64,000 bases of DNA from HGM04593 sp045634365 (lineage in GTDB: Bacteria > Bacteroidota > Bacteroidia > Bacteroidales > Bacteroidaceae): assembly GCA_045634365.1 (NCBI GenBank), contig JAZRAC010000026.1:1-64000 (forward strand), written 5' to 3'. The notes beneath the pieces were generated by a model that was given only the letters and a program-made list of their open reading frames with translations, was not told the DNA's origin and ran no database searches. Position 1 is the stretch's first letter. Each line of letters begins with the position of its first letter. Positions 27,906 through 36,719 of this stretch are shown here, in pieces. The translations under genes were made by a program, and so were the position numbers.

Positions 27906-29483
27906 ATGGCACAATCCCGCATAAAACAATTCTGTTTCAGATGGTTCCTTATGGTACTTTTTATGCAGTGCGGCTTTACTGCAAGCATCGCCTACGACTT
28001 TAAGAGCGGCAACGTGTACTACAACATTCTGTCTGCCACCGAAAAAACAGCCGAGGTTACCCACGGAGATTTTAACCATCGATACAGCGGCGAGATAATT
28101 ATCCCCGAGGAGGCGGAATACAAAGGAATCATCTATAAAGTGACAAGCATAAGGCCTGAGGCTTTCTGGGGGAGTGTCGAGCTTGCAAGCATCGTTATTC
28201 CCACAAGCGTCACCAAAATAGAGGACTACACCTTCTACCATTGTACAGGGCTCGAAAATATCACAATCCCGGGCAGTGTAACCAATATTGGTAACTACGC
28301 CTTCTTCGGTTGCGAGAGACTCGACAATGTAGCAATTCCCGATAATGTGACAGCCATCGGTAACTGCACATTTGCCGAGTGTGCAGGGCTAAAAAACATC
28401 GCAATGGGAAAGAACACAAAAACCATTGGTGAGGGGGCATTCAGGCTGTGTATCGCACTCACAGAGGCAACAATTCCCCAAAGTGTGACCACCATCGGCA
28501 ATGGCGCATTTGAATTCTGCACAGGATTGACAAAAGCAGCCATAAGCGGCGAGAACCTTACAACCATCGGCGACTATGCTTTTCAGGGGTGCAGCTGCCT
28601 CACCCACATTACAATCCCCGGCAGCGTAACCACTATCGGCGCATCGGCATTCGACGAATGCATAAGCATTGCGAGCCTCACAATCCCCGGCAGCGTAACC
28701 ACTATCGGCACATCGGCATTCGACGGATGTTACGGGTTCACAAACATTACGGTGGAGAGCAGCAACCACTCTTACGACAGCCGTGGGAACAGCAAAGCCA
28801 TCATTGAGAGTGCGACCGACAAACTCATACGCGGTTGCAGCAATACTATTATTCCCAACGGCATCTGTCACATTGGAGAGTGGGCATTCTACAACTGCAC
28901 AGAGCGTGAGAGTATAAAAATCCCCGGTAGTGTAACCACAATCGACAATTGGGCATTCTACAATTGTACCGGGCTCACAAGCATTAACATTCCGGAAGGT
29001 GTTACCACAATAGGCGACTACACATTCTTTGGTTGCACGGGATTAACCAATATTGCCATACCCAAAAGCGTTGCCACAATAGGCGACGGAGCCTTCTACA
29101 AATGCAACAGCCTCACAAGCATCTACTCGCCGAGCAAAATACCGGCAACCGTCGGCAGCTACACATTCGACAGCCTCTACACAGCCACCACCCTCTACGT
29201 TCCCATCGGAGCAAAAAGTACCTATCGGGCAGCACCCTATTGGAGTGAATTTGTAAACATTGTCGAGGCAAAATTCTACATAAAAGGCGACGTAAACGAC
29301 GATGGCGAGGTAAACGTAGCAGATGTTACATCCATAATAGATATAATCATTCACGATTTATCTATAACAGATGCCGCCGACCTTAACAACGATGGTGAAA
29401 TAAACGTTGCCGACATTACATCCGTAATAAACATAATTATGGGTGTCGATAAAATTGAGTGGCAGATAAAAATCTACGAGTAA
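27906..29483 (+). CDS. BspA-like leucine-rich-repeat secreted protein with C-terminal dockerin-like domain
   Basis: 525 residues with a signal peptide (about 1-30, core WFLMVLFMQCGFTASIA). From about residue 95 to 440 there are roughly a dozen LRR_5 (Treponema pallidum/BspA-type) repeats of about 23 residues, each close to IPGSVTTIGxxAFxxCTGLT. The end has two EF-hand-like loops, GDVNDDGEVNVADV and ADLNNDGEINVADI, forming a type-I dockerin-like calcium module. BspA-like proteins are cell-surface adhesins. Dockerins normally bind cohesins; cohesin-like domains occur in the proteins at 1-327 and 50125-53400, so mutual contact is possible but is inference. Confidence 0.85.
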   Translation: MAQSRIKQFCFRWFLMVLFMQCGFTASIAYDFKSGNVYYNILSATEKTAEVTHGDFNHRYSGEIIIPEEAEYKGIIYKVTSIRPEAFWGSVELASIVIPTSVTKIEDYTFYHCTGLENITIPGSVTNIGNYAFFGCERLDNVAIPDNVTAIGNCTFAECAGLKNIAMGKNTKTIGEGAFRLCIALTEATIPQSVTTIGNGAFEFCTGLTKAAISGENLTTIGDYAFQGCSCLTHITIPGSVTTIGASAFDECISIASLTIPGSVTTIGTSAFDGCYGFTNITVESSNHSYDSRGNSKAIIESATDKLIRGCSNTIIPNGICHIGEWAFYNCTERESIKIPGSVTTIDNWAFYNCTGLTSINIPEGVTTIGDYTFFGCTGLTNIAIPKSVATIGDGAFYKCNSLTSIYSPSKIPATVGSYTFDSLYTATTLYVPIGAKSTYRAAPYWSEFVNIVEAKFYIKGDVNDDGEVNVADVTSIIDIIIHDLSITDAADLNNDGEINVADITSVINIIMGVDKIEWQIKIYE

Positions 29484-29583
29484 CACCCCTATTACAAACA
29501 CTCCCGACAATCCCAAACAATACAAAAAGTGTTTCCTCGGCACAAAAAAGCCGGCAAATCTTTCAAATATCCGAAAAATCACA

Positions 29584-29591
29584 TATATTTG
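29584..29591 (+). promoter_or_regulatory. -7 box for the coiled-coil/zapA pair
   Basis: TATATTTG followed by CAG, the usual downstream sequence in this window, 52 bases before the start at 29643. Confidence 0.5.
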
Positions 29592-29642
29592 CAGTAGCCT
29601 GCGAATATATATATGCATTTGCAGCAAAAAGATTGTCATATT

Positions 29643-29936
29643 ATGACCGAGAATGATAAAATTGCATTGACAAATTTCGAAGAGAAGCTACGCCTGCTGC
29701 TGTACAAATATAAACAGGCAAAAGAGCAGAACAAGGAATTGTCGCGCTTGCTCCAAGAAAAAGAGAACTCCTTGCAAGAGGTACAAATGCGATGCAATGC
29801 TCTCGAAAGTAACTACAACAATCTGAAACAAGCCAAGGTAATAAGCCTCAGCGATGCCGAAGTAGGGCAGACAAAAGAGCGATTATCGAAGCTTGTGCGT
29901 GAAATCGACCAATGCATTGAGTCGTTAAAAAAGTAA
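29643..29936 (+). CDS. Small coiled-coil protein upstream of zapA
   Basis: 97 residues from the ATG at 29643, right after the promoter; an earlier in-frame ATG at 29613 lies inside the presumed leader. The chain is almost wholly helical, charged and heptad-like (YKYKQAKEQNKELSRLLQ, then LQEVQMRCNALESNYNNLKQ). Such proteins stand before zapA in many Bacteroidetes, and a ZapB-like divisome role would fit; this is inferred only from context and coiled-coil character. The stop is 3 bases before the zapA start. Confidence 0.7.
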   Translation: MTENDKIALTNFEEKLRLLLYKYKQAKEQNKELSRLLQEKENSLQEVQMRCNALESNYNNLKQAKVISLSDAEVGQTKERLSKLVREIDQCIESLKK

Positions 29937-29939
29937 CAG

Positions 29940-30248
29940 ATGAAGACCAAGCAAATGGAAGATAGAGAATTGGGAATCAATCTTGTGATTGACGGAATAT
30001 CATTCCCGCTTACCATAAAAGCGAGCGAGGAGCCTTATTACCGCCAAGCAGCACGCTTAACAAACGAAAAGCTAATAATATATAAACAACTCTTTTCGGG
30101 CGAGGGAGGAGTGAGAGTACACGCAATGGCAGCTCTCGACATTGCCCTCGAACTTGTAAAGCAGGCCGACAATGTAGGCTCGGCCAATATTATGAGCAAG
30201 GTGAACGAACTATCGCGCTTGATAGACAACACCATCGCACAAGAATAA
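29940..30248 (+). CDS. zapA: Cell division protein ZapA
   Basis: 102 residues, the normal ZapA size, with the N-terminal beta-hairpin head (LGINLVIDGISFPLTIKASEE) and the C-terminal helix that forms the tetramer coiled coil. The strand, LTIKASEEPYYRQAARLTNEKL (in part) and VHAMAALDIALELV are family marks. ZapA cross-links FtsZ filaments at the division ring. It may start at Met6 (29955). It follows the coiled-coil gene by 3 bases; a structured non-coding stretch and then rny come after it. Confidence 0.85.
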   Translation: MKTKQMEDRELGINLVIDGISFPLTIKASEEPYYRQAARLTNEKLIIYKQLFSGEGGVRVHAMAALDIALELVKQADNVGSANIMSKVNELSRLIDNTIAQE

Positions 30249-30271
30249 CCCCAATCTTCACAAGCGACTTC

Positions 30272-30334
30272 ACGCATTCTCATATTCTTTGCTCTCGTGG
30301 CACACAGCCTCGGTTGAAGGAATATGCGGTGCGT
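30272..30334 (+). ncRNA. Candidate structured RNA between zapA and rny
   Basis: ACGCA (30272-30276) pairs with TGCGT (30330-30334), ATATTC (30282-30287) with GAATAT (30320-30325), and GGC-ACACA-GCC (30299-30309) makes an apical loop; TTTTATT follows. It lies immediately after zapA, the place where 6S RNA is found in many other bacteria. It is short for 6S RNA, so it may instead be a terminator with attenuation or an rny leader. Identity unproven. Confidence 0.35.
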
Positions 30335-30365
30335 TTTATTATATATTTTAAAAACTTGTAACACT

Positions 30366-31910
30366 ATGCTTACACCAACATCATTACTCATTGGCGCAAT
30401 TGCAGGAGCACTTATAGGCTGCATCGTCCAATACGTTATAATCAAGTTCGGCTTAAAATCGAAATACAAGCGCATAATAGACGAAGCGCACAAAGAGGCC
30501 GAAGTAATAAAGAAAAACAAGCTGCTCGAAGTTAAGGAGAAATTCCTAAACAAAAAAGCCGAGCTTGAAAAGGAAATTTCGCAGCGTAACAACAAGATCC
30601 AGCAGGCGGAACACCACCTTAAACAGCGCGAGATACAGATGAACCAGCGCAACGAAGACTTGCAGCGTCGCAAGAACGAGCTTGAGAACCTGAAAGAGAA
30701 TATCGATGCACAAAAAGGACTTCTCGAGCGCAAGCAGGAGGAGCTCGACAAACTGCATCAGCAGGAGCGTGAAAAGCTCGAAGCGATAAGCGGTCTTTCG
30801 GCCGAAGATGCAAAAGAACGCCTTGTAGAGTCGCTCAAAGAGGAGGCAAAGACACAAGCAGCATCGTACATAAACGACATTATCGACGATGCGAAGATGA
30901 CAGCCGGAAAAGAGGCCAAAAAGATTGTGATACAGACAATACAGCGTGTCGCCACCGAAACAGCCATTGAGAACTCCGTCACAGTATTCCACATTGACAA
31001 CGACGAAATGAAGGGTCGCATCATCGGCCGCGAAGGACGCAACATACGCGCATTGGAAGCTGCGACAGGTGTGGAAATTGTTGTCGACGACACCCCCGAG
31101 GCAATTGTATTGAGCGCATTCGACCCCGTGCGTCGCGAAATTGCCCGCCTTGCACTGCACCAGCTTGTTGCCGACGGACGCATACACCCCGCACGCATCG
31201 AGGAGGTTGTTGCAAAGGTTAAGAAACAGATTGAGGAGGAGATTATCGAGACAGGTAAGCGCACCACCATCGACCTTGGCATACACGGCCTGCACCCCGA
31301 GCTTATACGCATAATAGGCAAGATGAAATACCGTTCATCGTATGGACAAAACCTCTTGCAGCACGCACGCGAGACAGCCAACCTGTGCGCAGTTATGGCA
31401 GCCGAGCTTGGCCTCAACCCCAAGAAGGCTAAACGTGCCGGTCTGTTGCACGATATTGGTAAAGTACCCGACGAGGAGACCGAACTACCACACGCAGAGT
31501 ATGGAATGAAGATTGCCGAGAAATACAAGGAGAAACCCGATATATGCAACGCCATCGGTGCTCACCACGACGAGGTAGAAATGACCAGCCTCATAGCCCC
31601 CATCGTTCAAGTGTGCGACGCAATCTCGGGAGCACGCCCCGGCGCACGCCGCGAAATTGTGGAGGCCTACATAAAGCGTCTGCACGACCTTGAACAGCTT
31701 GCAATGTCCTACCCGGGCGTTACAAAGACCTACGCCATTCAGGCCGGTCGCGAACTGCGCGTAATTGTAGGCGCCGACAAGATTGACGATAAGCAGACAG
31801 AGCTTCTCTCGGGCGAGATTGCAAAGAAAATTCAGGACGAAATGACCTACCCGGGACAGGTGAAGATTACAGTAATACGCGAAACACGTGCCGTGAACTA
31901 CGCACGATAA
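30366..31910 (+). CDS. rny: Ribonuclease Y
   Basis: Membrane-bound endoribonuclease that starts mRNA decay. The ATG at 30366 gives 514 residues, the family length. Order: one N-terminal membrane helix (about 5-28), a long charged coiled coil (about 30-180), a KH domain with GRIIGREGRNIRALE and the preceding segment (about 215-270), and an HD domain with the metal ligands in GLLHDIGK and AHHDE (about 360-410). The last residues (ETRAVNYAR) are typical. Transcription may continue from zapA or start in the AT-rich region before it. Repeat copy C lies just after the stop. Confidence 0.95.
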   Translation: MLTPTSLLIGAIAGALIGCIVQYVIIKFGLKSKYKRIIDEAHKEAEVIKKNKLLEVKEKFLNKKAELEKEISQRNNKIQQAEHHLKQREIQMNQRNEDLQRRKNELENLKENIDAQKGLLERKQEELDKLHQQEREKLEAISGLSAEDAKERLVESLKEEAKTQAASYINDIIDDAKMTAGKEAKKIVIQTIQRVATETAIENSVTVFHIDNDEMKGRIIGREGRNIRALEAATGVEIVVDDTPEAIVLSAFDPVRREIARLALHQLVADGRIHPARIEEVVAKVKKQIEEEIIETGKRTTIDLGIHGLHPELIRIIGKMKYRSSYGQNLLQHARETANLCAVMAAELGLNPKKAKRAGLLHDIGKVPDEETELPHAEYGMKIAEKYKEKPDICNAIGAHHDEVEMTSLIAPIVQVCDAISGARPGARREIVEAYIKRLHDLEQLAMSYPGVTKTYAIQAGRELRVIVGADKIDDKQTELLSGEIAKKIQDEMTYPGQVKITVIRETRAVNYAR

Positions 31911-31931
31911 CAAATTACAGTATATTGCAAT

Positions 31932-32260
31932 AATGGCGGTGACCCAAAAATAAAATTAGGTCACCGCCATTATTTCGAGGTTGAATAAAAAGAACTGTTT
32001 TTAGGCTTGCAAAGATACGTACAAACGAGCGAGATACACAAAGCTTGCTTTGATGTATTTCACAGCGAGTGCAGTGTATCTTCTACAAAGATACGTACAA
32101 ACGAGCGAGATAAACAAAGTTTACTTTGATATATTTCACAGCGAGTGCAGTGTATCTTCTACAAAGATACGGAAAAGCGGAGTGTACTTGGGCGTAAATG
32201 GGCATTTTGAGGGCGAGCGTAACGACAAGAGAGCCTTTTCAGTCACCCTCTTTTTGGTAG
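31932..32260 (+). repeat. Composite dispersed repeat, copy C (long form with internal tandem repeat)
   Basis: Hairpin with arms AATAATGGCGGTGACC and GGTCACCGCCATTATT (31932-31973), then GAGGTTGAATAAAAAGAACT. After this come two 76-bp tandem units (32010-32161), GGAAAAGCGGAGTGTACTTG, GGCGTAAATGGGCATTTTGA and the final arm GGGCGAGCGTAACGACAAGA...GCCTTTTCAGTCACC. It fills the 385-base gap between the convergent rny and CcsBA genes; its hairpin probably ends rny transcription. No coding content found. Confidence 0.82.
32010..32171 (+). repeat. 76-bp tandem repeat, 2.1 units, inside composite copy C
   Basis: Unit 1 is 32010-32085, unit 2 32086-32161, and a 10-base third start follows. Each begins CAAAGATACGTACAAACGAG. 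The centre is a hairpin, CAAAG-CTTG-CTTTG in unit 1 and CAAAG-TTTA-CTTTG in unit 2. Single diverged copies lie at 44605-44662 and, inverted, at 38497-38557. Confidence 0.88.
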
Positions 32261-32295
32261 CCGAAAGAGTTTAAAACAGAAAACAGCAAGCAATC

Positions 32296-33708
32296 TTATG
32301 CGTAGCTGTGCAACCCGCCGAGCAGATAATTCACCCCGAAGAAGGTGAAAAGCATCACAAGAAACGCCACAAGTGAGAAACAGTGGAACACCAACGGGCG
32401 AGCCATAAAAGGTAACGAGCGAGTGTGAAAGCCAAAAGAACAGACTAAAAGGGTAACAAGTGCCCACACCTCTTTGGGGTCCCAGCCCCAATAACGCCCC
32501 CACGCAATATTGGCCCACGCAGCACCTAAAAATATTCCGGCAACAAGCAACAAGGTAGCATAATAGAGCATCACCCGCCCCGAAACGGCTGTACTCTTCA
32601 AACGTTCATAATTCCCGTTGAACCAATAGACAAGAAGCGACACAAGAGCATTCACTGCCAAAAGTCCTATAAACACGTACGAGGTTACAATTGTTATAAC
32701 GTGCAGAGGCAACAGCGGAGTGCGCAACACCGGAAGCACCCACCCCGACGAGGCAACACCGCTCGACTGCGACACTGCGACACACATAAACGCATAGCAA
32801 AATACTCCAAATGACAGGTTGCTGTTCCTGCGAAGGAACGCCACCGACAGGAAGGCGCACCACGCAATAAACATCAAAGCCTCGGCACCATTGGAAACGG
32901 GAAAAACAGCAGTTTCTACCCAACGGCGAATGCCAAAATAGGTAATACAGACAAACAGAAACAATGAAATAAAAATCATCTTTGACAAGCGCCAAGAAGG
33001 CAAAGTTACACGCGGGTAGCCCGTAGCATACAATAACTTTGCCAACGCCGCCTTCTGCGTGTTACGCGCCACAAGAACAAAAAGAAAGCCAAGCACCGTG
33101 AGCAGATAGCCCGAATAGGTGATTGCAGTGCCCCACGGGTCGTTGCTCACAAGCAGTGTGACACAACCATCGTTCACCTGCGACAAGCAGAAGCGGATCC
33201 CCTCCCTGTCGTACACCTTGTTCATTGAAAGAACCGCCGTTTCACTATCACCGGCAGAAGATTGCACAGCAAGCTCGGCAAAATAGTCGAGTGGCGAGGC
33301 ACCATCATCGGCAAGTTCAACCCCGCACCGCTGCAAAGTAACCCTGAATGGGAATTTGGCAAGCGAACCGTCGCTCTTCACGAACATACTCGACGGTGAG
33401 CCCCCCTCGCAAAGAGTGAGCGTTCCACGCTCTCCCGCAATATAGGTGACAAAAGCTCCGGCAAGAACCACAAGAAAAGAGCAGTGAAGGAAAAACGTTG
33501 CCGGCACTTTGCGCACAGATGTATTTAAAATATAGAGAAAGGCCGAAACAGCCATCAGTACCCACAGAAGCACAAAAAAGGGCGAAGAGTATACCTCTCG
33601 GGGCACAAAAGAGCCACCCGAAAGAGCCTCGGCAAGCGTAACCGCCACAAGCAGCAACGCTATAAGCGCCAATGAGCCGAATGATAAATATTTAAGGATG
33701 CACAACAT
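32296..33708 (-). CDS. Cytochrome c assembly protein, ResB/CcsA fusion (CcsBA type)
   Basis: 470 residues. The N-terminal third has hydrophobic segments and a ResB-like periplasmic part (about 80-180). The C-terminal half is the CcsA/CcmC-like membrane domain with the tryptophan-rich haem-handling loop WANIAWGRYWGWDPKEVWAL (about residues 405-424). The conserved His are in LLPLHVITIV and FGFHTRS. It attaches or delivers haem to apocytochromes c outside the cytoplasmic membrane. The chain is short for a full CcsBA, as is usual in Bacteroidales. In relatives such a gene stands near nitrite-reductase (nrf) genes, absent here. Two bases separate its start from the mntP stop. Confidence 0.85.
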   Translation of the reverse strand: MLCILKYLSFGSLALIALLLVAVTLAEALSGGSFVPREVYSSPFFVLLWVLMAVSAFLYILNTSVRKVPATFFLHCSFLVVLAGAFVTYIAGERGTLTLCEGGSPSSMFVKSDGSLAKFPFRVTLQRCGVELADDGASPLDYFAELAVQSSAGDSETAVLSMNKVYDREGIRFCLSQVNDGCVTLLVSNDPWGTAITYSGYLLTVLGFLFVLVARNTQKAALAKLLYATGYPRVTLPSWRLSKMIFISLFLFVCITYFGIRRWVETAVFPVSNGAEALMFIAWCAFLSVAFLRRNSNLSFGVFCYAFMCVAVSQSSGVASSGWVLPVLRTPLLPLHVITIVTSYVFIGLLAVNALVSLLVYWFNGNYERLKSTAVSGRVMLYYATLLLVAGIFLGAAWANIAWGRYWGWDPKEVWALVTLLVCSFGFHTRSLPFMARPLVFHCFSLVAFLVMLFTFFGVNYLLGGLHSYA

Positions 33709-33710
33709 AA

Positions 33711-34286
33711 TCAGGCAGCCAGATGCTCCACAAGCACTTTAACTCCTATAAGAATGAGCACAACCCCGCCCCAAAACTCGGCACGCAGACGCTTGGCAAT
33801 TCCTTTGCCACAATAAATCCCGAGGAAAAGGCCTATAACAGACATAAGTGACGACACCACACCTATGGCAAACAGCGGATAGAGCAGTTCGCACAAAGAG
33901 CGTATGCCCATACAGGAGAAGGAGACTCCCACTGCAAGCGCATCGATGCTTGTAGCAATGGCAAGTGTAAATATCACACTCAACTTGCGCGGATTAAAAA
34001 CCTTCTCTTCATCCTCTTTAAACGAGTCGATAATCATTCTCGCACCAAGAAACACCAATATAGAGAAGGCTATCCAATGGTCGAAATTCTCGATTATATG
34101 ATGAAAGGAGCCGGTTACCGCCCACCCTATCAATGGATTCAGCGCCTGAAAAAATCCAAACAGAAAAGCCATTGCAAGCATAGGCTTCCAACGAATGCGA
34201 CGATAGATTATACCGCTCGCAATTGAGACTGCGAAACAATCCATTGCAAGAGCCAACGCAAGGAACCATATATAAATATGTGTCAT
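33711..34286 (-). CDS. mntP: Manganese efflux pump MntP
   Basis: 191 residues from the ATG at 34286; longer readings run into the tmRNA promoter region and have no membrane-protein logic. Six hydrophobic segments are arranged as two three-helix repeats. Each has an acidic motif expected for Mn2+ passage: ALAMDCFAVSIASG (about residues 12-25) and ATSIDALAVGVSFS (about 105-118). It protects against excess manganese. The 5' region contains a small palindrome (GTACAATAAAGTAC) but no recognisable yybP-ykoY riboswitch. It is probably co-transcribed with the downstream CcsBA gene. Confidence 0.92.
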   Translation of the reverse strand: MTHIYIWFLALALAMDCFAVSIASGIIYRRIRWKPMLAMAFLFGFFQALNPLIGWAVTGSFHHIIENFDHWIAFSILVFLGARMIIDSFKEDEEKVFNPRKLSVIFTLAIATSIDALAVGVSFSCMGIRSLCELLYPLFAIGVVSSLMSVIGLFLGIYCGKGIAKRLRAEFWGGVVLILIGVKVLVEHLAA

Positions 34287-34420
34287 AATAGAATAAATAT
34301 TTCCGCAAAAATACTCCTTTTCCATTATATATGCAATAGCACACAACTGCCGGACGAGCAGCCTGCGCCTGTACTTTATTGTACAAAAATGTTGCACAAA
34401 AAGAAAAATGGCAAAATATC

Positions 34421-34450
34421 TTTGAAAACAAAAATTTTGAAGTACCTTTG
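34421..34450 (+). promoter_or_regulatory. Promoter of the tmRNA gene
   Basis: TTTG (34421-34424), 18 bases, then TACCTTTG (34443-34450): a near-perfect Bacteroidales promoter. Transcription should start around 34456, with a short leader removed before the mature 5' end at 34488. Confidence 0.8.
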
Positions 34451-34487
34451 CAACATATTGCATTGAGAATGCAAGAAAAAGAATACC

Positions 34488-34882
34488 GGGGCTATCTGGA
34501 TTTGACAGCGGGTAGAAAAGGTATGTAAGCACGCAGTGCCTCGTTGGTTCGCACTATAATCTGAGCCGTCAAAGAATTATCTGGCGAAACAAATTATGCT
34601 CTCGCTGCCTAATCGAAGTATAGTAGATTAGCTTTATTCCGGCACCAGGTGCCGGAACGAGACATCACCCGGACACTGTTGTCCCGAAGTAATCCGAAAA
34701 GGTGGTGCAGGCAATTCGGGACTATCCACGGCAGGCCTCGATGCTGCGGAGACATTTTAGAGGATAAGGCATAAGTTGGCTGTCTCGGTCTTGCTTATGC
34801 ACGAAAATCTCACCGAAGACTAAGCGTGTAGAAAGCATATAGTTTCCTCGTTTGGACGAGGGTTCGACTCCCTCTAGCTCCA
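34488..34882 (+). ncRNA. ssrA: Transfer-messenger RNA
   Basis: The 5' end GGGGCTATCTGGATTTGACA and the 3' end GGTTCGACTCCCTCTAGCTC form the tRNA-like acceptor (GGGGCTA with TAGCTCC) and T arm. The tag reading frame is 34583-34612 and encodes GETNYALAA followed by TAA, preceded by the alanine charged on the RNA; this tag is that of Bacteroidales. Genomic CCA is absent. With SmpB it frees stalled ribosomes and marks unfinished proteins for degradation. Length of about 395 nt is normal. Confidence 0.97.
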
Positions 34883-34921
34883 CAAACTATCACACACGGA
34901 ACAGACTTCCGACTATTGGCT

Positions 34922-35788
34922 ATGAACAACATCTATTTGAAGAAACTGCCACAGCAGGGCTTTGCCACCACCCAATCGTCGTTACACCAGTTTGTGCAAC
35001 ATTCCTATCAGTTGCAGCACACATCTATATTCTATTGCATAAGCGGCGAGGCACTTTTTACCATCGACGGGCAGAAGCACCGCTTCACCCCCGGACAGAT
35101 TATTATATGCCCCACTAATTCAAAAATTCTGTTGCTCGATATTACAAGCGACTTTTCGTCGCGTCTGCTCGGCCTCACCAAACATCTGTGGCTGGCAGCC
35201 CGCAGCTCTATGAGCCCCGAGGCTATGCAAACTATCGAAAGGCGCATACACCAAGGAGGTAACACCGACCTTGAAAGGGAATTCATTGCCAACATATTCA
35301 GGCAGATAGATATAATGAATACCGAGATTGCCAATAATGCCGAGAATACAAATTTCTGCCAGCAAAATGTGATACTGCAAGTCTCCTCGATGCTGCTCTA
35401 CATACAGCGCATAAACAAGGAGAGTGCCTCGCCTGCAAAGGAGCATATACAAGAGGGAAAAGACAAGGTCTTCTATGAATTCAGACTATTGCTTACACAG
35501 AAGTTCCGCGAGGAGCGCTCGGTACAATTTTATGCCGATGCTTTGAAAATTTCCACCCGCCAGCTAAACTCAATCTGCCAACGCTCGGGTGGACAGAATG
35601 CCAAAGAGATTATCGACCACTATACTATAATAGAATTGCAGGTGGCCTTGATGTACACACACAAGAGCTTTCAAGAGCTTGTGAGCGAATTTCATTTCCC
35701 CGACCAGTCGTACCTTAACCGCTACTTCAAGCGGCACACGGGCTACTCGCTGTCGGAATTTAGAACAAACGGTGTAATGGTCGACTGA
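34922..35788 (+). CDS. AraC-family transcriptional regulator
   Basis: 288 residues from the ATG at 34922. The N-terminal part is a cupin-like sensor domain (FYCISGEALFTIDGQKHRFT, about 37-56, then PGQIIICP). The C-terminal 100 residues hold two helix-turn-helix motifs; the second, with FHFPDQSYLNRYFKRHTGYS, is the AraC signature. The effector and targets are unknown and no metabolic operon adjoins it. It stands alone between the tmRNA and a terminator that overlaps its own stop codon. Confidence 0.9.
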   Translation: MNNIYLKKLPQQGFATTQSSLHQFVQHSYQLQHTSIFYCISGEALFTIDGQKHRFTPGQIIICPTNSKILLLDITSDFSSRLLGLTKHLWLAARSSMSPEAMQTIERRIHQGGNTDLEREFIANIFRQIDIMNTEIANNAENTNFCQQNVILQVSSMLLYIQRINKESASPAKEHIQEGKDKVFYEFRLLLTQKFREERSVQFYADALKISTRQLNSICQRSGGQNAKEIIDHYTIIELQVALMYTHKSFQELVSEFHFPDQSYLNRYFKRHTGYSLSEFRTNGVMVD

Positions 35789-35809
35789 CCATTACACCGT
35801 TTCTCTTTT
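35769..35809 (+). terminator. Terminator overlapping the AraC stop codon
   Basis: 14-bp perfect stem ACGGTGTAATGGTC (35769-35782) / GACCATTACACCGT (35787-35800), 4-base loop, followed by a T-rich run. The last codons of the regulator form the left arm. Confidence 0.85.
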
Positions 35810-35825
35810 CGCTGTAACCCGCAAG

Positions 35826-36134
35826 TTACGCCTCGCCTTTGAATGGAGCAGCGGGTATATATTCCTGACGCTGTTCGGGCAAACGTATTTCGCCGAACTG
35901 CGATTCATAGCGACGCAGATTATCTTGAAGAGCAAATGCCAAGCGTTTAGCGTGCTCGGGAGTCATTATTATGCGCGATTTTACCTGCGCCTTTGCAACG
36001 CCGGGCACAAGGCGCACAAAATCCATCACAAACTCCGACGAGGAGTGTGCAATAACCGCCAAGTTAGAGTAAATACCTTCGGCAATATCCTCTTTCAATT
36101 CTATTTGCAATTGACCATCTTTTTTCATTTCCAT
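35826..36134 (-). CDS. DUF3467 protein
   Basis: 102 residues, no signal peptide. The chain matches the small DUF3467 family: ELKEDIAEGIYSNLAVIAHS, then SSSEFVMDFVRLVPG and the segment SRIIMTPEHAKRLAFALQDN near residues 53-72. Its function is unknown; homologs are frequent in Bacteroidetes next to unrelated housekeeping genes. It follows the FKBP gene after 3 bases, so it is probably co-transcribed with FKBP and glyS. Confidence 0.85.
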   Translation of the reverse strand: MEMKKDGQLQIELKEDIAEGIYSNLAVIAHSSSEFVMDFVRLVPGVAKAQVKSRIIMTPEHAKRLAFALQDNLRRYESQFGEIRLPEQRQEYIPAAPFKGEA

Positions 36135-36137
36135 AAT

Positions 36138-36710
36138 TTATAGGTTTTCTCCATTATGTACAAAATCGACAAGATTAACGGTAAATACAAGCACCGAGCC
36201 TGCCGGAACTGTGGTTGTGGCGTTTGAGCCGTAGCCAAGAGTGGAGGGAATATATATTTCCCATATATCGCCACGCACCATCTCCTGCAAAGCAGTTATA
36301 AAGCCTGTCACACAACCGTTCAATTGCAATTCCACCGGAGTTGTTTTTTCGGGAACAAGCTCACCTGTGTAGGTATTGTCAAAAATATTGCCATTCATCA
36401 AAGCACCTGAATAGTTCACCAGCACCACATCGTTGTAGAAAGGCGAGCCGGGTTCTGTACCCGACTTTTTCACCTTGCAATATACATAGTAATCGACAGG
36501 CCATTCTTTATTCCCGTCAAGGCCGTTGGCAAGGAAAATCCTCCAATCGCCCGAAACATTCTCTCTTGCCTCGGCTGCAATCTCGTTCAAATAGACCTGA
36601 TTTTCAATTGCCCAAGTATCGTACACCACCGCATCGTCTGTCTCGCTGCACGATGCAAACGCCAACAGAGCCGGCAGTATGAGAAAGAGGGTTCTTTTCA
36701 GTAATCTCAT
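36138..36710 (-). CDS. FKBP-type peptidyl-prolyl cis-trans isomerase lipoprotein
   Basis: 190 residues. A lipoprotein signal (LLAFASC, Cys about 21) predicts anchoring to a membrane in the periplasm. The FKBP domain occupies about residues 85-187, with DVVLVNYSGALMNGNIFDNT, an EMVRGDIWEIYIPSTLGYGS loop and the last strand VLVFTVNLVDF. It should assist folding of exported proteins. It sits between glyS (10 bases upstream) and DUF3467 (3 bases downstream) on the minus strand. Confidence 0.88.
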   Translation of the reverse strand: MRLLKRTLFLILPALLAFASCSETDDAVVYDTWAIENQVYLNEIAAEARENVSGDWRIFLANGLDGNKEWPVDYYVYCKVKKSGTEPGSPFYNDVVLVNYSGALMNGNIFDNTYTGELVPEKTTPVELQLNGCVTGFITALQEMVRGDIWEIYIPSTLGYGSNATTTVPAGSVLVFTVNLVDFVHNGENL

Positions 36711-36719
36711 AAATTATTT

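Noticed and set aside
34287..34440. yybP-ykoY manganese riboswitch before mntP
   Set aside because: The leader lacks the conserved riboswitch core; only a small GTAC palindrome is present.
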